Shown here: positions 5,519-6,262 of the stretch, piece by piece
How positions within the stretch are numbered: the first letter of the stretch is position 1
How the letters are laid out: every line of letters starts with the position of its first letter
Origin: Pseudomonadota bacterium
GTDB taxonomy: Bacteria > Pseudomonadota > Alphaproteobacteria > Acetobacterales > Acetobacteraceae
DNA length: 6,262 nucleotides
Assembly: GCA_021829055.1 (NCBI GenBank)
Contig: JAJZCS010000126.1
Location: 1 to 6,262 of the forward strand
Direction: 5' to 3'
Notes under the pieces: generated by a model
The model's input: only the letters and a program-made list of their open reading frames with translations
Databases searched by the model: none
Told to the model about the DNA's origin: nothing
Program-made: the position numbers and the translations under genes

Positions 5519-6262
5519 GCGATAGCATTTTCAGCGGGTGCCGTTAGATTGCTTGGTGCCATAAAGCTTCGGATATTTCGCACCGCTTGGCGCAACCGGT
5601 GCGCATTTTCTACTAATGCAATCCGCACGTGGGTATCGCCGTATTCGCCGAACCCAATTCCGGGGGCGACCGCCACCTTGGCCCGCTCCAGTAGCAACTT
5701 CGAAAACTCCACCGACCCTAGATGGGCATACCGGTCGGGGATTGGGGCCCATGCGAACATTGATCCGGCGGGGACTGGTACGTTCCATCCGGCCTGCGCT
5801 AGTCCCTTGATCAAAATATCCCGGCGCTCCTTGTACAAAGTCCTTACCTGTTCAACACAGTCCTGTGGACCGTTTAAGGCTGCGGTTGCCGCGACCTGGA
5901 TGGGTGTGAATGCGCCGTAATCCAGATACGATTTCATTCGTGCCAAGGCTGAAATCAGTCGTGGATTGCCAGCCGCGAAGCCGATTCGCCAGCCCGGCAT
6001 CGAATACGTCTTTGACATTGACGTGAATTCTACCGTGATATCTTTGGCGCCTTCTATCTGCAGCACGGAGGGCGGCGGATAGCCATCGAAATAGATCTCA
6101 GCATATGCGAGGTCTGAAAGGATGAAAATCTCATTCTTTCGGGCAAAGGTTACAATGTCCTTGTAGAAATCGAGAGACGCGACAAATGCCGTCGGGTTCG
6201 ATGGAAAATTGACGATGAGCGCCGTTGGTTTCGGTACTGAATGACGTACTGCTCGGTCGAGT
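5515..6262 (-). CDS. alaC: Class I aminotransferase, AlaC-type (alanine-forming), C-terminal part
   Basis: The frame is open to the right edge, giving 248 residues; roughly 150 N-terminal residues of a family about 400 long lie outside. It is a PLP-dependent fold-type I enzyme. Within the fragment, NFPSNPTA (18-25) carries the substrate-binding Asn region, SDLAYAE (49-55) the Asp that contacts the PLP nitrogen, SMSKTYSMPGWRIGF (81-95) the PLP-binding lysine (K84) and a phosphate-binding Arg, and GDTHVRIALVEN (208-219) the carboxylate-binding Arg (R213). The pattern AYAEIYFDGY, SYLDYGAFTPIQVAA and GIGFGEYGDTHVR closely follows E. coli AlaC, which makes alanine from pyruvate and glutamate. Databases may label such proteins LL-diaminopimelate aminotransferase by distant similarity; the exact substrate here is inferred. 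It ends in an ATGA overlap with hom and is probably the first visible gene of the operon. Confidence 0.88.
   Translation of the reverse strand, partial: LDRAVRHSVPKPTALIVNFPSNPTAFVASLDFYKDIVTFARKNEIFILSDLAYAEIYFDGYPPPSVLQIEGAKDITVEFTSMSKTYSMPGWRIGFAAGNPRLISALARMKSYLDYGAFTPIQVAATAALNGPQDCVEQVRTLYKERRDILIKGLAQAGWNVPVPAGSMFAWAPIPDRYAHLGSVEFSKLLLERAKVAVAPGIGFGEYGDTHVRIALVENAHRLRQAVRNIRSFMAPSNLTAPAENAIA

Overview
This window looks like the edge of a conserved chromosomal block in an alphaproteobacterium. Acetobacteraceae or another Rhodospirillales family is my guess, from the gene order aminotransferase–hom–glpX–recJ and the protein flavour. I could not run a taxonomic search. Every functional gene reads on the minus strand, so transcription runs right to left.

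Right and centre (about 1318-6262): four tightly packed genes form one probable operon. It begins with the C-terminal part of an AlaC-type class I aminotransferase, cut by the window edge. Next come homoserine dehydrogenase (hom, ATGA overlap), class II fructose-1,6-bisphosphatase (glpX, 19 bp gap) and the single-strand exonuclease RecJ (recJ, 16 bp overlap). A tRNA-Glu(CUC) gene with an encoded CCA end follows 45 bp after recJ. The first two genes are amino-acid metabolism (pyruvate/alanine transamination; the branch to threonine and methionine), glpX is gluconeogenic or sugar-phosphate metabolism, and recJ is DNA repair. They share a transcript more than a pathway.

Left (1 to about 1317): a graveyard of insertion sequences just downstream of the tRNA gene. 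From right to left it holds: an unassigned 117 bp spacer with a short direct repeat; a decayed right end of one IS21-family element (istB 3' remnant plus terminus at 1002); a 179 bp unassigned spacer with a perfect 20-bp palindrome; the left end of a second, distinct IS21-family element (terminus at 822, tandem terminal repeats, 5' part of istA); and an IS481-family element that interrupts istA and runs off the left edge. The istA fragment is also broken by an exact 10-bp tandem duplication that shifts the frame; deleting one copy restores the expected IstA sequence.

I found no novel defence, CRISPR or biosynthetic system. The points of interest are the layered IS decay beside the tRNA, the duplication frameshift, the palindrome, and start-site or coupling details in the operon.
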